A DNA stretch of 64,000 nucleotides from Agaribacillus sp965228415 (lineage in GTDB: Bacteria > Bacteroidota > Bacteroidia > Cytophagales > Cyclobacteriaceae). Position 1 is the first letter of the stretch; each line of letters opens with the position of its first letter. The position numbers were made by a program, and so were the translations under genes. The notes beneath the pieces were generated by a model. The model saw nothing but the letters and a program-made list of their open reading frames with translations, was not told the DNA's origin and did not search any database. This document shows positions 61,929 through 64,000 of this stretch, piece after piece. Location of the stretch: NCBI GenBank assembly GCA_965228415.1, contig OZ245814.1, forward strand, positions 7,688,001-7,752,000, read 5' to 3'.

Positions 61929-63158
61929 TTACCAATTCGTGATAGATCCATCAGATCTGCGGAACATAGGGTGATCGAATTCCGGTTTTTTTGAAATTAT
62001 ATTAACCAATTTAGCTTTTTTAGGTAAAAACTCAACACCTAACCCCGGTTTGTCATTAGGATATAGTTTTCCATCTTTGAAGAGCACATAATCATCATTA
62101 AGGTAATCATGGCTGGCCGGTCCGGCTCCTCTCATTTCCGACATGGCAAATCCGGACAGCGCCCCCAGGGTATGCACTAGGGCGGCGGTGGATATAGGGC
62201 CTGTGAAGTGAGGAATAAGGCCAACATAGTGTGTTTCACAAATGGCTGCTATTTTCATAAACTCGGTGATCCCTCCGCAATTGGGTAAAGTGATCCTTGA
62301 GTGGTCTATTAATTGCTGTTCAATCAGCTCATTGACATCCCAGCGATCACCAAAATGTTCACCTACAGCGATGGGTACCTTTACCTGGTTACGCAGTGTT
62401 TTATATACACCGGGATTTTCAGATCTTACCAGGTCCTCTACAAAAACAGGTTTCAGTGGTTCTAACAGCCTGCACATAGCCACGGCTTCGGCAAAATCAA
62501 ATCTTGTATGCAGATCAATAGCCCACTGTCCTTGCTCACCAACGCCTTCTTTTACCTCTCTGCATGCTTCGTAAGTGGCATCTATCCATTTGTGAGGATC
62601 AAAAATGTCCCCTGAGGAGGCGGTACCCATTCTAAAGGCATAAAAACCGGCCTCTATGCAGGCCTGAGCGGTTTCTTTTAAGGAGCCCTGACGAGGAAAA
62701 CCGGTCGAGTAGCATGGCACATAGTCTCGCGTTAAACCTCCAAACAATTCATAAAGTGGCACATTCAACGATTTCGCTTTTATATCCCAGAGTGCCATGT
62801 CCAAAGCACCCAGGGCGTGAAGCTTTTCTCTGCCGGCCGGATAAAAATAGCCGCGATATACTTTTTGCCATAAATGTTCAATTCTAAATGGGTCCTCACC
62901 GATCAGTAATTCCGCACATTGCTGGATCATTTCTGTCGATCCTCCTTCACCAATTCCAATGGTGCCATCGCTGACCTGCACCACGACGATATCGGTGGCC
63001 TGATTGAAAGTTGGCTTTTTGTAGTTTGGATCTTTATAGTGGCTAATTTTGGTGATCTTAAGATCGGACCTGGCATCTACAGCAAGGGGAGACAGGCCTA
63101 ACATCATGGCACCGGTTCCCAGAATGCCCTGGCGAACAAATTTTCTGCGGTTGATCAT
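61929..63158 (-). CDS. Tat-exported enolase-superfamily sugar-acid dehydratase (galactonate dehydratase-like)
   Basis: The 409-residue protein carries a Tat signal NRRKFVRQG at 3-11 and then an enolase-superfamily mandelate-racemase-like domain. The metal ligands are D215, E241 and E267, with His217 in WAIDLHTRF and His317 in IPHFTG. The spacing (26, 26 and 50 residues) equals that of E. coli D-galactonate dehydratase (183, 209, 235, 285). It should dehydrate a sugar acid to a 2-keto-3-deoxy acid, but in the periplasm. It heads an operon with an NRAMP-fold permease and a lipoprotein hydratase-like enzyme. Confidence 0.9.
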   Translation of the reverse strand: MINRRKFVRQGILGTGAMMLGLSPLAVDARSDLKITKISHYKDPNYKKPTFNQATDIVVVQVSDGTIGIGEGGSTEMIQQCAELLIGEDPFRIEHLWQKVYRGYFYPAGREKLHALGALDMALWDIKAKSLNVPLYELFGGLTRDYVPCYSTGFPRQGSLKETAQACIEAGFYAFRMGTASSGDIFDPHKWIDATYEACREVKEGVGEQGQWAIDLHTRFDFAEAVAMCRLLEPLKPVFVEDLVRSENPGVYKTLRNQVKVPIAVGEHFGDRWDVNELIEQQLIDHSRITLPNCGGITEFMKIAAICETHYVGLIPHFTGPISTAALVHTLGALSGFAMSEMRGAGPASHDYLNDDYVLFKDGKLYPNDKPGLGVEFLPKKAKLVNIISKKPEFDHPMFRRSDGSITNW

Positions 63159-63192
63159 AATAGGTTAAATAGCTAATTCGTCCTTCAATATA

Positions 63193-63224
63193 AGATAGGG
63201 ACGGGATTAATCCCATCCCTATCT
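63193..63224. repeat. REP-like palindrome at the end of the transposase gene
   Basis: A 32-bp near-perfect palindrome with one mismatch pair, centred on TTAA at 63208/63209, has arms AGATAGGGA...GGGATT and AATCCC...TCCCTATCT. It overlaps the RAYT stop codon at 63219-63221. Its centre GGGATTAATCCC resembles that of the palindrome inside the gene. REP-associated transposases are usually linked to such palindromes. Confidence 0.7.
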
Positions 63225-63800
63225 CCTATATAATTTGTAACCCTTCCAATTTCTTGGGTTATTAATAATATATCTTGAAATGTTTTGGTATGATCTTTTG
63301 TTCCGGATAATATGATCATAAAATAGGGGTTGCCAGGCAAACCCCGGATCTAATTGCCGTGATTCAAATGTAACAGGGCCTTTATACCATCTTATAACCC
63401 GGGATAAATTATCATGTAACATGGGGTTTTTGTTTCCTGTTATTCCACCAGGTATTTTTCCTGTGGAGGCCCTTGTGGGGGCCCGATTAATCGGGCCCCC
63501 ACAGGGTTTATCAATGATGATGATACCATGAACATGATCAGGCATAACAATATAGGAGCCCAGTTTTATATATGGGAAATGGTCTGATATTTCCTGCCAG
63601 CGGGAATGGGCAATTTTACCGATCTCTGAAAGTTGCATATGTTGAGATCCAAGATTTTGTGCCTCAATGAGGATATCTCCAAAATAAAAAGATCTGTTCT
63701 TTGTACACATGGTTACAAAGTAGGCAGCATTCCATCCGTAATCCCAATTTTGCAAACGGAGGCTTTCATTGCGGTATTTGTTCTTGTATTTGCCGGGCAT
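63219..63800 (-). CDS. REP-associated tyrosine transposase (RAYT, Y1/HUH)
   Basis: The 193-residue protein has the HUH motif VMPDHVHGIIII (His89 and His91) and a C-terminal tyrosine-bearing region (FYDHIIRNKRSYQNISRYI) of the IS200/RAYT Y1 transposases. RAYTs are thought to mobilise or process REP sequences by single-strand cuts. The gene carries a perfect palindrome within residues about 100-109 (CGGPINRAPT) and another at its stop codon. Inverted repeats also lie just upstream at 63820-63863. This suggests recent or ongoing REP activity around the gene. Confidence 0.92.
   Translation of the reverse strand: MPGKYKNKYRNESLRLQNWDYGWNAAYFVTMCTKNRSFYFGDILIEAQNLGSQHMQLSEIGKIAHSRWQEISDHFPYIKLGSYIVMPDHVHGIIIIDKPCGGPINRAPTRASTGKIPGGITGNKNPMLHDNLSRVIRWYKGPVTFESRQLDPGFAWQPLFYDHIIRNKRSYQNISRYIINNPRNWKGYKLYRR
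63474..63503. repeat. Perfect 30-bp palindrome inside the transposase reading frame
   Basis: The segment is perfectly symmetrical about TTAA at 63488/63489, with arms TGTGGGGGCCCGATT and AATCGGGCCCCCACA. With one mismatch it extends to 63471-63506. It is in-frame and encodes CGGPINRAPT, so a palindromic element has been accommodated without a stop codon. Confidence 0.85.
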
Positions 63801-63819
63801 AGTCTTGGCTCCAGATACG

Positions 63820-63863
63820 GTACCTGTGGACCCATAGCGTCTTGTACGCCAAAAGGCAGGTAC
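63820..63863. repeat. Nested inverted repeats upstream of the transposase gene
   Basis: GTACCTG at 63820-63826 pairs with CAGGTAC at 63857-63863; inside it, GCGT at 63837-63840 pairs with ACGC at 63846-63849. It lies 20 bp before the RAYT start on its 5' side and may be a REP-type half or promoter structure. The remaining 137 bp to the window edge hold no gene. Confidence 0.4.
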
Positions 63864-64000
63864 ATGAGATTTTTTTAAAAATGTTAACTCAATGGGGGAG
63901 GGGAATTTATTGGGGACAGCTAAGTTACAGTTAATATTGAACTTTGCAAGTCAGAGGGATAATAATGACTGCAGTATGTCTTAGGTAGGGGGCAAAATTT

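Overview
The window looks like chromosomal DNA of a Bacteroidota bacterium, probably Cytophagales-like. The support is several TAnnTTTG promoter boxes, a TonB-dependent receptor with a carboxypeptidase-like N-terminal domain, a C-terminal type IX secretion sorting domain, many lipoprotein signal peptides, and SGDS-type carbohydrate enzymes. A species cannot be named from the sequence. No rRNA, tRNA or CRISPR array was seen.

Left part (1-9902): the window opens inside the 3' end of a group II intron (domain V at 83-116). Next come a divergent MocR regulator / FMN-binding oxidase-like pair, a BlaI repressor with a fused M56-M23 metallopeptidase, trmB, and a three-gene unit of a secreted PIG-L deacetylase, a 47-residue membrane protein and a sodium:solute symporter.

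Sulfur and peroxidase region (9903-18085): a SulP anion permease and a persulfide dioxygenase-rhodanese protein are preceded by the same 14-bp palindrome, GTAACAATTGTTAC, each exactly 22 bp upstream of a TAnnTTTG box. This is the strongest regulatory signal in the window. A DyP-type peroxidase operon with two unfamiliar membrane proteins lies between them.

Glycan locus (18086-36128): sugar isomerase, GH28, GH20-like, an alpha/alpha-barrel enzyme, a TonB receptor, a T9SS-exported beta-helix protein, a small lipoprotein, a 967-residue CARDB protein, an NRAMP-fold transporter lacking the metal motifs, a NagB-like enzyme and a LacI regulator. No SusD is present. The set suggests uptake and breakdown of a glycan with uronic acid and amino sugar residues.

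Middle (36420-48351): orphan ECF sigma factor, a membrane AraC regulator with a metal-binding-like N-terminus, a WD40-like protein, a run of small housekeeping genes (TfoX-N, GyrI-like, AlkD-like, DUF72, DUF1080, 2H phosphoesterase), and a GHL10-NamZ fusion probably acting on peptidoglycan glycan.

Right part (48352-64000): two very large cytochrome-c lipoproteins, a GH17-like plus GT2 pair probably making beta-glucan, and a three-gene operon of a Tat-exported sugar-acid dehydratase, a second NRAMP-fold permease without metal motifs and a lipoprotein of the fumarylacetoacetase/hydratase family. The window ends with a RAYT transposase that carries a perfect 30-bp palindrome inside its own reading frame.
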